Assembly (NCBI GenBank): GCA_022795445.1
Contig: JAAWGR010000011.1
Span: 1 to 55,259, forward strand
DNA: 55,259 nucleotides
Source: Oscillibacter sp.
Lineage (GTDB): Bacteria > Bacillota > Clostridia > Oscillospirales > Oscillospiraceae
Direction of reading: 5' to 3'
Made by a program: the position numbers and the translations under genes. Shown here piece by piece: positions 1 to 7,645 of this stretch (its first letter is position 1; every line of letters begins with the position of its first letter). A model generated the notes under the pieces. The model searched no databases. It worked only from the letters and a program-made list of their open reading frames with translations, and had not been told where the DNA came from.

Positions 1-126
1 GTTAGCATAGGGCGGCATATGATGGCCCTGGACAGTATGACCCCGACGGAACAAAGCAACGCCTATCTGTGTGACAGGGCGCGTGCGCGTAAGATCATCC
101 GGATGGTGGACTGGCTGAACAAATAG
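1..126 (+). CDS. C-terminal end of an unknown protein (cut by window edge)
   Basis: An open frame runs in from the left edge and stops with TAG at 124-126, giving the last 41 residues of a protein. The tail is polar and basic (it contains CDRARARKI and ends MVDWLNK). I do not recognise the family. It lies 91 bases before a serine recombinase on the same strand, so it is probably cargo of the same integrative element. An internal ATG at 22 has no clear ribosome binding site, so a longer upstream protein is more likely than a 35-residue one. Confidence 0.45.
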   Translation, partial: VSIGRHMMALDSMTPTEQSNAYLCDRARARKIIRMVDWLNK

Positions 127-217
127 AAACTGCTTCTGGCGCTTACAAACCAGATGCGATTATGGGGGCAGAAGTCTTGGCAGACGTTCTGCCCATTTTT
201 TACAAGGGAGGGAGTTT

Positions 218-1555
218 ATGAAACGCGTCCTTTTATATGTTCGCGTCAGCACGGAGGAACAGGTTATCCATGGCCTGTCAATCGAAGCACAGACAGCAGC
301 ACTGGAAGCCTGGGCGAAGGAGAATCAGCACGAGGTTGCCGGCATATACACCGATGCGGGGATCTCCGCCAGGAAGCCTGCGTCAAAACGTCCGGAGCTG
401 CAGCGGCTTTTGACGGATGTACAGGCGGGGAAAGGTGAGTTGATCGTCTTCACCAAGCTGGACCGTTGGTTTCGGAACATTGCAGAATACTATAAAGTCC
501 AGGAGGTTCTGGAAAAATACCATGTCGACTGGCGGACGATCCAGGAGGATTATGACACCTCCACCGCCGCCGGACGGCTGAAGATCAACATTATGCTCAG
601 CGTTGCCCAGGACGAGGCAGACCGTACCAGCGAACGGATCAAGGCGGTATTTGAGGTAAAACGCCAGAAACGGGAACCGCTGACAGGCGATTGCCCTACC
701 GGTTATAAACTGGAAGGGAAAAAAATTGTGAAAGATCCAGAAAAGGAAGAGGCGGTTACAGCTTTTTTTAAAAAATATATGGAAAGCGGTTCCGTTTCAG
801 CAGCTATGCAATGTGCTCAAGATTTGGGCTTGCACCTTTATTACCAATTAGCGCACAAAATGATTTCCAGTCCTTGCTATTATGGCTACTACTTTGGCGT
901 CGACGGCATGACGCCGCCTTATCTTACTAAGGAGGAATTTGAAACCATACAAGCGACACGGAGAAGGGTTGTCCGAAAGACGGAAAAAAACCGCGTTTAT
1001 CTGTTTTCGGGCCTTGTGTTCTGCGGCGAATGTGGTGGTCGGATGGGCGGACGCGTCAATACAAACCAAGCGTCCTTTTTTTACAACTGCACCTCGCATT
1101 ATATGCGGATCACGGGCTGTACCAATAACCGCAACCTTTTGGAGCGAAAAATAGAAGCCCATTTAATGGATAGCATTGATGAAAAAATGAACACGGCAAA
1201 AGTAGAAGATGTTACCTTTCAGAAACGGGAGAAACAAAGAGATTTTTCAGCAGAAATTCGGGCGCTGCGCGTAAAATCTGAAAAAGTGATGGATTTATAC
1301 ATCAACAATTTGATTTCCTTAGAGGAATGTAAAAAAAGGGCTTCGGAATATGAAGAAACGATAAAAGGCTTGGAAGGAGCACAAAAACGGCAGAAAAAGA
1401 CGGATTTCTCTAAGCTGGAAAAGGCGCTATTTGACGGATGGAAAAGTATGTATATTGACCTTTCAAAAGAAGAAAAGCGTGATTTTTGGAGGATTATCAT
1501 TCGGGAAATCCGAATCTACAAAGACGGGCATATCGAGTATAATTTGAACCTTTAA
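218..1555 (+). CDS. Large serine recombinase (site-specific integrase)
   Basis: This 445-residue protein cuts and rejoins DNA through a serine-linked intermediate to integrate or excise a mobile element. The N-terminal resolvase domain (about 1-145) has the YVRVS motif with nucleophile Ser11 and the conserved Arg9. It is followed by a recombinase domain (about 155-255), a zinc ribbon with Cys269, Cys272, Cys291 and Cys301, and a basic coiled coil (about 335-400). The length suits the shorter clostridial members. A strong ribosome site (AAGGGAGGGAG) precedes the ATG. It is the last gene before host-type genes, so the attachment site probably lies just downstream. Base composition changes sharply within the gene: by hand count, lines around 301 and 601 are near 57-60% GC, while those around 721 and 1201 are 28-37%. 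This suggests a mosaic gene. Confidence 0.93.
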   Translation: MKRVLLYVRVSTEEQVIHGLSIEAQTAALEAWAKENQHEVAGIYTDAGISARKPASKRPELQRLLTDVQAGKGELIVFTKLDRWFRNIAEYYKVQEVLEKYHVDWRTIQEDYDTSTAAGRLKINIMLSVAQDEADRTSERIKAVFEVKRQKREPLTGDCPTGYKLEGKKIVKDPEKEEAVTAFFKKYMESGSVSAAMQCAQDLGLHLYYQLAHKMISSPCYYGYYFGVDGMTPPYLTKEEFETIQATRRRVVRKTEKNRVYLFSGLVFCGECGGRMGGRVNTNQASFFYNCTSHYMRITGCTNNRNLLERKIEAHLMDSIDEKMNTAKVEDVTFQKREKQRDFSAEIRALRVKSEKVMDLYINNLISLEECKKRASEYEETIKGLEGAQKRQKKTDFSKLEKALFDGWKSMYIDLSKEEKRDFWRIIIREIRIYKDGHIEYNLNL

Positions 1556-1705
1556 TTTTTTCTTAAAAATACTTCATAAAATAAATGCTTCGGTTGATGG
1601 ACTCAAGTAAATAATAGGCATGGCGATTCCTCCTTAATGAATTTTATGGCAATCCGGTCAAAAGTGTGCTACACTGAAGGAAACTTGCCGTTGGAGGTCC
1701 ATCCT
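1556..1705 (+). other. Element/chromosome junction region
   Basis: This gene-free 150 bases between the recombinase and the methyltransferase gene is AT-rich at its left (1556-1620) and closer to the surrounding GC level after about 1640. The attachment site of the left element should lie here if the recombinase is the terminal gene, but no exact core can be named without the other end of the element. A frame open from 1637 into the methyltransferase lacks a ribosome site and is not used as the start. Confidence 0.4.
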
Positions 1706-2935
1706 ATGAAAACAGAACGCGCTTTTCCCGCCGTCACCGTCACGCCCAAGTCGGAAGCTGCAATCCGCCGGGGCCATCCCTGGGTTTACGGCGCGGAAAT
1801 CACCAACGCCTCTGGCACGCCGGAAAATGGGGGCTATGTGGACGTACTGGGGAAGAAAGGGCAGTACCTGGGCACCGGTTTCTTCTCCGAAGCGTCGAAA
1901 ATCCGCGTCCGGCTGCTCACCCGCAACGCCAACGACCATTTTGACCGGGCCTTCTGGAAACGGAAGCTCCAATGGGCCTGGGACTACCGGAAAACCGTTA
2001 TGGAACCGGAGGATTTAAACGCCTGCCGCGTCATTTTCGGTGAAGCGGACGCCTTTCCCGGACTGACGGTAGACAAGTTTCACGACCTGCTCAGCGTACA
2101 GGTCCTGTCTGTAGGCATGGAACGGGTGAAGGAGGAACTGCTGCCCATGCTGGTACAAATCCTGCGGGAAGATGGCCAGGAAATCCGGGGCGTGTATGAG
2201 CGTAACGATGCTGCCCTCCGGGAAAAAGAGGGGTTAAGGCAATACAAGGGCTGGTTTCCCCTGCCGGGAGAGCCAGCGCCGGAGACCGCGATGAGCGAGA
2301 TTGTGGAAAATGGCGTCAAATATCTGGTAGATGTGGAAAACGGACAGAAAACCGGCTTTTTTCTGGACCAGAAGTACAACCGCCGGGCAGTGGCCCGTCT
2401 GGCAAAGGGCCGGACGGTACTGGACTGCTTCACCCACACAGGCTCCTTTGCCCTCAACGCCGCCCTGGGCGGCGCGGCCCATGTAACCGCCGTGGATGTG
2501 TCCGAAGCGGCGGTGGAGCTGGCTCGGGCCAACGTGGAGCGCAACCGCCTGGGCCGCGTGGTGGAGTGTATGGCGGCGAATGTTTTCGATCTCCTGCCCG
2601 CGCTGGAAAAAGAGCCTTCCCGGTACGACTTCATTATCCTCGACCCGCCGGCGTTCACCAAGTCTCGGAAGACCGTCCACAACGCTCTGGCTGGGTATAA
2701 GGAAATCAATTACCGCGCCATGAAGCTCCTGCCCCGCGGCGGATACCTGGCAACCTGCTCCTGTTCCCACTTCGCGTCGGAAGACAAATTTACCGCCATG
2801 CTCCAGGACGCCGCCAAGGACGCCTGCGTCCGCCTCCGGCAGATTGAGGCCCGGCAGCAGAGCTGCGATCATCCTATCCTCTGGGGAGTGGAGGAGACGA
2901 ATTATTTAAAATTTTATCTGTTCCAGGTGGTTTAA
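1706..2935 (+). CDS. rlmI: Class I rRNA methyltransferase, RlmI (YccW)/PUA family
   Basis: A 409-residue SAM-dependent RNA methyltransferase; E. coli RlmI makes m5C1962 in 23S rRNA, and the exact target here is inferred. An N-terminal PUA-type RNA-binding domain (about 1-85) is followed by a central linker domain and a Rossmann methyltransferase. The SAM motif I is VLDCFTHTGSFAL, with acidic motif TAVD just after it, and motif IV is DPPAF. The conserved FFLDQKYNRR lies before motif I. I start at the ATG at 1706 because TTGGAGG lies at the right distance; an ATG at 1637 in the same frame has no ribosome site and adds non-homologous residues. It is the first host-type gene right of the integrative element. 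Confidence 0.88.
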   Translation: MKTERAFPAVTVTPKSEAAIRRGHPWVYGAEITNASGTPENGGYVDVLGKKGQYLGTGFFSEASKIRVRLLTRNANDHFDRAFWKRKLQWAWDYRKTVMEPEDLNACRVIFGEADAFPGLTVDKFHDLLSVQVLSVGMERVKEELLPMLVQILREDGQEIRGVYERNDAALREKEGLRQYKGWFPLPGEPAPETAMSEIVENGVKYLVDVENGQKTGFFLDQKYNRRAVARLAKGRTVLDCFTHTGSFALNAALGGAAHVTAVDVSEAAVELARANVERNRLGRVVECMAANVFDLLPALEKEPSRYDFIILDPPAFTKSRKTVHNALAGYKEINYRAMKLLPRGGYLATCSCSHFASEDKFTAMLQDAAKDACVRLRQIEARQQSCDHPILWGVEETNYLKFYLFQVV

Positions 2936-2980
2936 ACGGAGCTATCCGCCGCTGGGAGACGGCACGGAGGCCGGCGAAAT

Positions 2981-3013
2981 ATGAAAAAACGTAACAGGAG
3001 GTGGGGAAGGTGA
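2981..3013 (+). other. Possible 10-codon leader peptide upstream of the vat-like gene
   Basis: An ATG-initiated frame of ten codons ([10 protein letters not shown], very rich in Arg/Lys) ends in TGA at 3011-3013. That stop overlaps the GTG start of a second tiny frame at 3010 (GTGA overlap). I see no strong ribosome site upstream. Ribosome-targeting antibiotic resistance genes are often induced by stalling on such leaders; that role here is inference. Confidence 0.25.
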
Positions 3014-3045
3014 AACGCTGCCTTGCCGGAGCCGGTATCGTCTGA
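3010..3045 (+). other. Possible 11-codon leader peptide before the vat-like gene
   Basis: A GTG-initiated frame ([11 protein letters not shown]) has a very strong ribosome site, AGGAGGTGGGGAAG, just upstream, and stops at 3043-3045, 29 bases before the acetyltransferase ATG. Good translation signals on a non-homologous mini-frame directly before a probable antibiotic-resistance gene fit a regulatory leader. No obvious competing hairpin pair was found by eye. Confidence 0.35.
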
Positions 3046-3074
3046 AAAAAATCAATCAAAAGGAGAACCCAAAC

Positions 3075-3704
3075 ATGACGATATCGGATCAGAAAATCTA
3101 CCCCCGCACGGGGGATCGGGAAACCGTCTACTTGAAGAGCGTTGTGACAGGTCCCTACGTAGTTGCCGGCGATTTTACGATGTACAATGATTTCGTGAAA
3201 GACCCGCGGGATTTTCAGCGGAACAATGTGCTGTACCACTACCCGGTCAACCAGGACAAGCTGGTGATCGGGAAGTTCTGCTCCATCGCCTGCGGCGCGA
3301 AATTTCTGTTCAACAGCGCCAACCACACTCAGACGTCCCTCTCCACGTATCCTTTCCCCATCTTTTTTGAGGAGTGGAACCTGGATATCAAGGACATCGC
3401 GTCAGCCTGGGACAACAAGGGGGATATTGTCATCGGCAGCGACGTGTGGATCGGCTATGAAGCGGTTATCCTGGCCGGCGTAACCATTGGGGACGGCGCC
3501 ATCATCGGCACACGAGCAGTCGTAACCAAGGATGTACCGCCTTACACGGTTGCCGGAGGCGTCCCGGCGCGGCCAATCCGCAGGCGGTTTCCCGATGAAA
3601 CGGTTGCCGCGCTGCTGGATTTGAAATGGTGGGATTGGCCTGTCGAAAAAATTGCGCAGAATCTTCCTGCCATCCAGTCAGGGAACGTGGAACAGCTGCA
3701 ATAA
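3075..3704 (+). CDS. Vat-like streptogramin A / xenobiotic O-acetyltransferase
   Basis: A 209-residue left-handed beta-helix acetyltransferase. Vat enzymes use acetyl-CoA to acetylate virginiamycin M-type (streptogramin A) antibiotics. Family hallmarks are [19 protein letters not shown], the catalytic-His segment NSANH (His84), STYPF, the hexapeptide repeats [26 protein letters not shown] and [14 protein letters not shown], and the C-terminal LDLKWWDWP typical of Vat proteins. Length matches Vat(A)-Vat(E). The ATG at 3075 follows AGGAGA. Two mini-frames precede it, suggesting drug-responsive control. Its 3' end overlaps the convergent membrane-protein gene by 27 bases. Other xenobiotic acetyltransferases share the fold, so the substrate is not proven, but the trp-rich tail and loop pattern favour Vat. 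Confidence 0.85.
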   Translation: MTISDQKIYPRTGDRETVYLKSVVTGPYVVAGDFTMYNDFVKDPRDFQRNNVLYHYPVNQDKLVIGKFCSIACGAKFLFNSANHTQTSLSTYPFPIFFEEWNLDIKDIASAWDNKGDIVIGSDVWIGYEAVILAGVTIGDGAIIGTRAVVTKDVPPYTVAGGVPARPIRRRFPDETVAALLDLKWWDWPVEKIAQNLPAIQSGNVEQLQ

Positions 3705-4301
3705 CGTCCGGACGGGAACCGCTTGCCGCATCCCCTCCAAATCCCCGGTGACGCGGAGAAAATACAGCGAACAAACCGTGTCTGCGGTAAACAGCAGCAG
3801 GAACGCGTAAGACCCCCATGCCGGAATCGCCTCCGCAAACACCGCCGCCAGAGGCTGTACAAAGTGTACGGCTCCCGCCGTCAATACGCCCCACGCCAGG
3901 GAAAACGGTAAACACACCCGCCCCGCGACGTTTCCAGGCACCTGGGAGTAGTCCCAGAACCAGACGCCGAGCAAAACTTCGCCCACCCAGTGATAGGCAT
4001 ATTCCACGGCTGTCGCAGCCAGCCCGCCCCAAACAGCCAGCGGGAACCATCCCATCGGCGGCAAGGCCAGCACCGCCAGCATCCCAAACCCATAGACTGG
4101 GCACAGCGGCAGCAGCAGGAAGCACCGCCGCTTCTGAGACTCCGCCCGGCTGAGGAGGGCAAATGCCCTTTCCAGCCCCCAGCCCAGGAAACTGTAGAAC
4201 CAAAAATACCAAAGCCAATTTACCAAGCCAATCATCCCTCCCGTCACAGTCTCTCCCAGAAAAAGAGGGCTATCCGCCTCTTGCGCTGGCAGATGTTTCA
4301 T
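3678..4301 (-). CDS. Putative ABC-transporter type IV membrane protein (CmpB/PF06541-like)
   Basis: An approximately 207-residue membrane protein with five or so hydrophobic segments. The [10 protein letters not shown] stretch near the start, [10 protein letters not shown] and [21 protein letters not shown] match the family annotated as putative ABC-transporter type IV (CmpB); its function is unknown. The gene is convergent with the vat-like gene and overlaps its last 27 bases. The start is uncertain. The first ATG (4301) lacks a ribosome site. A second ATG (4235) has GGGAGGG directly against it, and a TTG a few codons later would have better spacing. The homologous region begins near LVNWLWYFW, so the first 20 or so residues may not be translated. 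Confidence 0.72.
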   Translation of the reverse strand: MKHLPAQEADSPLFLGETVTGGMIGLVNWLWYFWFYSFLGWGLERAFALLSRAESQKRRCFLLLPLCPVYGFGMLAVLALPPMGWFPLAVWGGLAATAVEYAYHWVGEVLLGVWFWDYSQVPGNVAGRVCLPFSLAWGVLTAGAVHFVQPLAAVFAEAIPAWGSYAFLLLFTADTVCSLYFLRVTGDLEGMRQAVPVRTLLQLFHVP

Positions 4302-4322
4302 GCTATACTTGTACTATCGCTT

Positions 4323-4418
4323 GATATAGTTGAAGCTCTTGAACATCCACAAATTGCGGATGTTCAGCCAGCGGGGCGAAGACCCGCTGGACGGGCTTTG
4401 CCCGTGTGTGTTGACTAT
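4323..4418. repeat. Multi-hairpin dispersed repeat, copy 1
   Basis: 85 bases (4323-4407) match 12389-12473 with five substitutions and no gaps by hand alignment. The unit holds three consecutive stem-loops: GAACATCC(A)C/GCGGATGTTC (one mismatch here), CCAGCGGG/CCCGCTGG with a 7-base loop, and ACGGGC/GCCCGT with a TTT loop. They are bracketed by ATAGTTGA at the left and a partly matching TTGACTAT at the right. It lies between divergent genes, upstream of the broken glycosylase. It could be a MITE-like or REP-like element or a structured RNA. Confidence 0.85.
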
Positions 4419-4489
4419 AAAAACAGCAGTATCCTATGCTCCCTTTTAGAATTTATATATACAGTCAAAAAACAGGAGGTAATACGGGT

Positions 4490-5059
4490 ATGGATACATG
4501 GGAAAGCCTGCGTACGGAATGCCTGGCCTGCCAGGGCTGTTCCCTGGCGGAAACACGGACGAACGTCGTGTTTGGCGACGGCGCGGAGAATGCGGAGATC
4601 CTTTTCATCGGGGAAGGCCCCGGCCAGCATGAGGACGAGCAGGGCAAGCCCTTTGTCGGCCGTGCAGGCAAGCTGCTGGACGATATGCTGGAAATGGTGG
4701 GCTTGGACCGGACAAAGGTGTACATCGCCAATATTGTCAAGTGCCGTCCGCCCGAAAACCGCGACCCGCTGAACGTGGAACAGGATGCGTGCATCGGCTG
4801 GCTGCGCCGCCAGACGGCGCTGCTCTAGCCAAAAATCATCGTCTGCCTGGGCCGCATTGCGGCGAAGGCCATTATCAAAAAGGATTACCGCATTACGGCG
4901 GAACATGGCCAGTGGTTTGAACGCAACGGCGTACAGATGACAGCAATCTACCATCCGGCGGCTCTGCTGCGGGACGTCAGCAAGCGGCCGGACACCTTTG
5001 AGGATATGAAAGCGATCCTGGCTATGGCCAAAGAAATCTGCGATCATACGGAATTTTAA
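4490..5059 (+). pseudogene. Uracil-DNA glycosylase, family 4, interrupted by in-frame TAG
   Basis: Family 4 (Fe-S) uracil-DNA glycosylases remove uracil from DNA to start base-excision repair. The frame starts at an ATG with AGGAGGT nine bases upstream and has Cys14 and Cys17 of the cluster site, motif A (GEGPGQHEDEQGKPFVGRAG) and NIVKCRPPENRDP. A TAG at 4826-4828 ends the protein at 112 residues. The same frame then continues open for 76 codons to TAA at 5057, with KIIVCLGRIAAKAII and the catalytic motif B HPAALLR. Total length (189 residues plus the stop) is normal for the family. The truncated product would lack motif B. The intact downstream frame points to a recent single-base change, suppression or a sequence error rather than old decay. 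Confidence 0.9.
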
Positions 5060-5065
5060 CAAGGT

Positions 5066-5108
5066 AAGCTCCGCATCCGGAAGAAACGGAATGCGGAGCT
5101 TGTTTTTT
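5066..5108 (+). terminator. Rho-independent terminator after the glycosylase gene
   Basis: An 11-bp stem AAGCTCCGCAT/ATGCGGAGCTT (5066-5076 with 5091-5101) with a loop that can extend the pairing, followed by G and six T. It separates the glycosylase gene from bioY. Confidence 0.88.
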
Positions 5109-5130
5109 CCTTAGGGTTCGTTTCGCACGA

Positions 5131-5184
5131 TTGTCAACCGCTTTTAAAAAATAGGTTGACAACTAGAAAGGATTGCGGTATGAT
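5131..5184 (+). promoter_or_regulatory. BirA-type biotin operator overlapping the bioY promoter
   Basis: A perfect inverted repeat TTGTCAACC (5131-5139) - 14 bases - GGTTGACAA (5154-5162) matches the known BirA operator pattern. A sigma-A promoter is nested in it: TTGACA at 5156-5161, a 17-base spacer to TATGAT at 5179-5184. BirA bound to biotinyl-AMP would cover the -35 box and shut off bioY when biotin is plentiful. Confidence 0.9.
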
Positions 5185-5217
5185 TTCCCAGAAAACAAAA
5201 AGGAGGATTGATGCATT

Positions 5218-5796
5218 ATGACTTCTACACCTTCCAAATCTGCTGCTGCATCCCGTCTGCGGACCTTAGACCTAACATATGTCGCACTATTTACCGTCTT
5301 GATGGCGGTGGGTGCCTGGATCTCAATTCCTGTGCCCGCGCCGTTGGTGGAGTTTACCATGCAGAGCTTCGCCATCTTCGCAGCCCTGACGGTCTTAGGC
5401 GGACGGCGGGGGACTTACGCCGTGGCGGCCTATCTGCTGCTGGGCGCAGTGGGCGCGCCGGTGTTTGCCGGATTCCACGGCGGGCTGGGCGTCTTGCTGG
5501 GGACAACCGGCGGCTACATCGTCGGCTTTTTTGCCCAGGCCCTGCTGTACTGGGCCATGACCGCCAAGCTGGGGGACTCCCTGCCGGTCAAAGCCTTGGC
5601 GTGCGCCGCGGGACAGTTTGTGTGCTGTTATGGCATCGGCACTGTCTGGTTCATCACCGCCTACACCCAGGCAAACGGCCCCATCAGCGTCCTGACCGCC
5701 CTGGGCTACTGCGTATTCCCCTTTATCGTGCCCGACCTGCTGAAGCTGGCGCTGGCACTGGCAATCTCCCGCCGGGTAAGCGGATATTTGAAATAA
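5218..5796 (+). CDS. bioY: BioY, biotin-binding S component of an ECF transporter
   Basis: A 192-residue integral membrane protein that binds biotin and, with ECF A, A' and T subunits encoded elsewhere, imports it. About six hydrophobic helices are visible. Family motifs include TYVALFTVLMAVGAWISIP, the TMQSFAIFAALTVLGGRRGTYAV region, AYLLLGAVGAPVFAGF with GGLGVLLGTTGGYI, and PFIVPDLLKLALA near the end. The ATG at 5218 follows AAGGAGG by about 11 bases; an ATG at 5211 is out of frame. It stands alone behind a BirA-type operator, and no biotin synthesis gene is adjacent, which fits a biotin scavenger. Confidence 0.95.
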   Translation: MTSTPSKSAAASRLRTLDLTYVALFTVLMAVGAWISIPVPAPLVEFTMQSFAIFAALTVLGGRRGTYAVAAYLLLGAVGAPVFAGFHGGLGVLLGTTGGYIVGFFAQALLYWAMTAKLGDSLPVKALACAAGQFVCCYGIGTVWFITAYTQANGPISVLTALGYCVFPFIVPDLLKLALALAISRRVSGYLK

Positions 5797-5803
5797 AAAG
5801 AAA

Positions 5804-6679
5804 TTAGATCGTTTCCCGCAGCAGGCGGAGGAAGAGTTCCATCGCCGGGTTTTTCCACCGCCCCTTTCTCCAAGCGCATAGCGTCGGAAGCCGCAGCCCT
5901 GAAATCGGCGCGTCCAGCTCCACAAGCGTCCCGGCGGCAAGTTCCTCCCTGGCCACGAAGCGGGGCAGGAAGGTAAACCCCAGGTTGGACATGACACAGC
6001 GCTTGATTGTCTCAATGCTCCACAATTCCAAAGTGACATCCAGAACAATGTTCCGTTCCCGCAGGTACGCCTCCAAGCGGCGGCGGAAGATGCTGTCCGG
6101 CTCATCGGTGACAAGGGAAGCAGGTTTCACTTGGTTTGGCGTCGTAAAATCGGGACATGCGAAGTTCGGGGCGGCCAGGAGGATGATGTCGAACATCCCC
6201 AGGGATTCCACCTCCAGCGCCTCCCGGCTCCAATCCATATCGTAGCCTACGCCAAGATCGCAGTCTCCGGTGCGCACATTCTCCGGGATTTGCAGACAGT
6301 TGCGGCTCCGGATGATCAGCCGCGCCTGGGGCGCCAGCGCCCGGAAGGAGCGGATGACTGGCTGCATCTGGTAGCACAGCAGCGTTTCCGCCATGTCCAC
6401 CCGGAGGGTACCTGCGGGGATGTGGTTGGACACGTTGATTTCCAGCAGGCGGTCAGCCGCCGCCAGCAGTTCCCGGGCCTGTACCAACGCCTGGCGGCCT
6501 ACTTCCGTCAAGACCATCCGCCGTCCCACCCGTTCAAACAGCGGCACGCCGAGGGATTCCTCCAGCTGCTGAATCTGAGCGGTGATGGTAGACTGCGTGT
6601 AACCCAAGAATTCTGCCGCACGCTGATAACTGCCCCGGTCAACCACAGCCTGGAATGCCCGCAGGTTTTTCAGCTCCAT
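5804..6679 (-). CDS. LysR-family transcriptional regulator
   Basis: A 291-residue regulator. The N-terminal winged helix (about 1-60) has the standard LysR pattern: LRAFQAVVDRGSYQRAAE, then GYTQSTITAQIQQLEESLG and PLFERVGRRMVLTEVG. A periplasmic-binding-protein-like effector domain follows (about 90-290), with the DCDLGVGYD strand. It is divergent from a LysE-family exporter gene with about 110 bases between them, the usual layout for a LysR protein controlling its neighbour. The effector is unknown; an amino acid is a reasonable guess from the partner. Confidence 0.93.
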   Translation of the reverse strand: MELKNLRAFQAVVDRGSYQRAAEFLGYTQSTITAQIQQLEESLGVPLFERVGRRMVLTEVGRQALVQARELLAAADRLLEINVSNHIPAGTLRVDMAETLLCYQMQPVIRSFRALAPQARLIIRSRNCLQIPENVRTGDCDLGVGYDMDWSREALEVESLGMFDIILLAAPNFACPDFTTPNQVKPASLVTDEPDSIFRRRLEAYLRERNIVLDVTLELWSIETIKRCVMSNLGFTFLPRFVAREELAAGTLVELDAPISGLRLPTLCAWRKGRWKNPAMELFLRLLRETI

Positions 6680-6792
6680 TTCTAACGCCCCATTTCATCG
6701 ATTTTTTCGATATTATATATCAATAACTTTCGCTTTTCAAATGAATTATTTTCTGTTATGATAGGCCCATCTTGATAAAGGATGTGCTTCCC
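6680..6792. promoter_or_regulatory. Divergent LysR/LysE promoter region
   Basis: AT-rich spacer between the divergent genes. It contains the inverted repeat ATCGA-TTTTT-TCGAT (6697-6711) and a -10-like TATGAT at 6757-6762 directed toward the exporter. The repeat is a candidate LysR site (T-N11-A geometry); this is inferred from position. Confidence 0.45.
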
Positions 6793-7386
6793 ATGCCGCT
6801 CTCGCTCCTGCCCTCGTTCCTGCTCTACTGCTATGTCGGGGCCATCACCCCTGGTCCTGCGAACCTCTGCTCCCTCTCCACGGCCCTCCGGTATGGCAGA
6901 GGCCTGGCCCTGCGCCAGTGGCGGGGACTGTTCGTGGGATTTTCCGTCATCTCCATGGCGGCGGTAGCAGTCACGTTCCTCCTGGGCACCCTTCTGAATC
7001 CGTATGTTGGTTACCTCTCCTGGCTTGGCGCGGCGTACCTCCTCTGGATGGCGTGGCATACGTTCCGCTCCTCCAGCGGCCCTGAGGGACAGGAGGCCGC
7101 GCAGCCCAGCTTCCTCACAGGCTTGCTGGTACAGCTTACCAATGTAAAAATCATGGTGTTCTGCCTTATGGCGTTGGCGTCCTATGTGCTGCCTTATAAC
7201 CGTTCCTTCTGGGCGCTTCTGGCGGTGGGACTGTTCCTACCCTTTACTGGGCCGGTTGCCAACTTGGCATGGCTGTTTGCCGGAGCGGCGCTGCAAAAGT
7301 TGTTTGCAAACCATCGCCGGGCAGTAGACGCTGTGATGGCTGCGGCGCTTGCATTGTGTGCTGTCAGCCTGGTATGGCCCCATTGA
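6793..7386 (+). CDS. LysE/RhtB-family amino-acid exporter
   Basis: A protein of about 197 residues with five or six membrane helices. Family features are the early GAITPGPANLCSLSTALRYG segment (the conserved PGP with an N-x-x motif), the following G-R-x-x-G glycine-rich region, GLLVQLTNVKIMVFCLMAL in the middle, and a hydrophobic C-terminal helix. Such proteins expel amino acids such as lysine, threonine or homoserine lactone. I place the start at the ATG at 6793 with AAAGGA upstream rather than at a TTG at 6772. It is paired with the divergent LysR gene and followed by a strong terminator. Confidence 0.88.
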   Translation: MPLSLLPSFLLYCYVGAITPGPANLCSLSTALRYGRGLALRQWRGLFVGFSVISMAAVAVTFLLGTLLNPYVGYLSWLGAAYLLWMAWHTFRSSSGPEGQEAAQPSFLTGLLVQLTNVKIMVFCLMALASYVLPYNRSFWALLAVGLFLPFTGPVANLAWLFAGAALQKLFANHRRAVDAVMAAALALCAVSLVWPH

Positions 7387-7406
7387 TCGGAAACATCCAT
7401 AAATAC

Positions 7407-7439
7407 AACATAGGGGCGGCTGTCAGCCGCCCCTATGTT
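7407..7439. repeat. 33-base near-perfect palindrome
   Basis: Sixteen-base perfect arms, AACATAGGGGCGGCTG and its complement, are separated by one T. It sits directly before a conventional terminator between convergent genes. It may be a REP-like extragenic palindrome or an mRNA 3'-end stabiliser. Confidence 0.8.
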
Positions 7440-7440
7440 C

Positions 7441-7467
7441 ACCCGTCCTGTCCAGGACGGGTTTTTT
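7441..7467 (+). terminator. Rho-independent terminator after the LysE-type exporter
   Basis: A ten-base stem ACCCGTCCTG/CAGGACGGGT with a two-base loop runs into six T (7462-7467). It closes the exporter transcript. Confidence 0.85.
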
Positions 7468-7513
7468 GCGCCTCAAACAGCCAGCCTTTACAGGGTCCGA
7501 TTCGCCATCGTTT

Positions 7514-7567
7514 CTACGGCTCTCCTGTGTACAGTTTTACAGCCTGTGCAGCTGTTTTGTAAGCCAT
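7514..7567 (-). CDS. Possible 17-residue small protein downstream of cinA
   Basis: ATG at 7567 with CAGGAG nine bases upstream opens a 17-codon frame (MAYKTAAQAVKLYTGEP) ending in TAG. It is 79 bases beyond the cinA stop, on the same strand. The ribosome site is good, but a frame this short can arise by chance and no homology is recognised. The remaining sequence between 7468 and 7645 shows no other feature. Confidence 0.25.
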   Translation of the reverse strand: MAYKTAAQAVKLYTGEP

Positions 7568-7645
7568 CTTAACACGCTCCTGCCAGAAAATGCAAGAAAA
7601 GCCTTCTAAGTTTGTAGGTTGAAGCTGAAATTTCCAATCCTGTGC

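Noticed and set aside
4826-4828. TAG as a recoded sense codon (for example pyrrolysine)
   Set aside because: Several intact genes in the window end in TAG with normal family lengths, so general recoding is unlikely; a local nonsense change is simpler.
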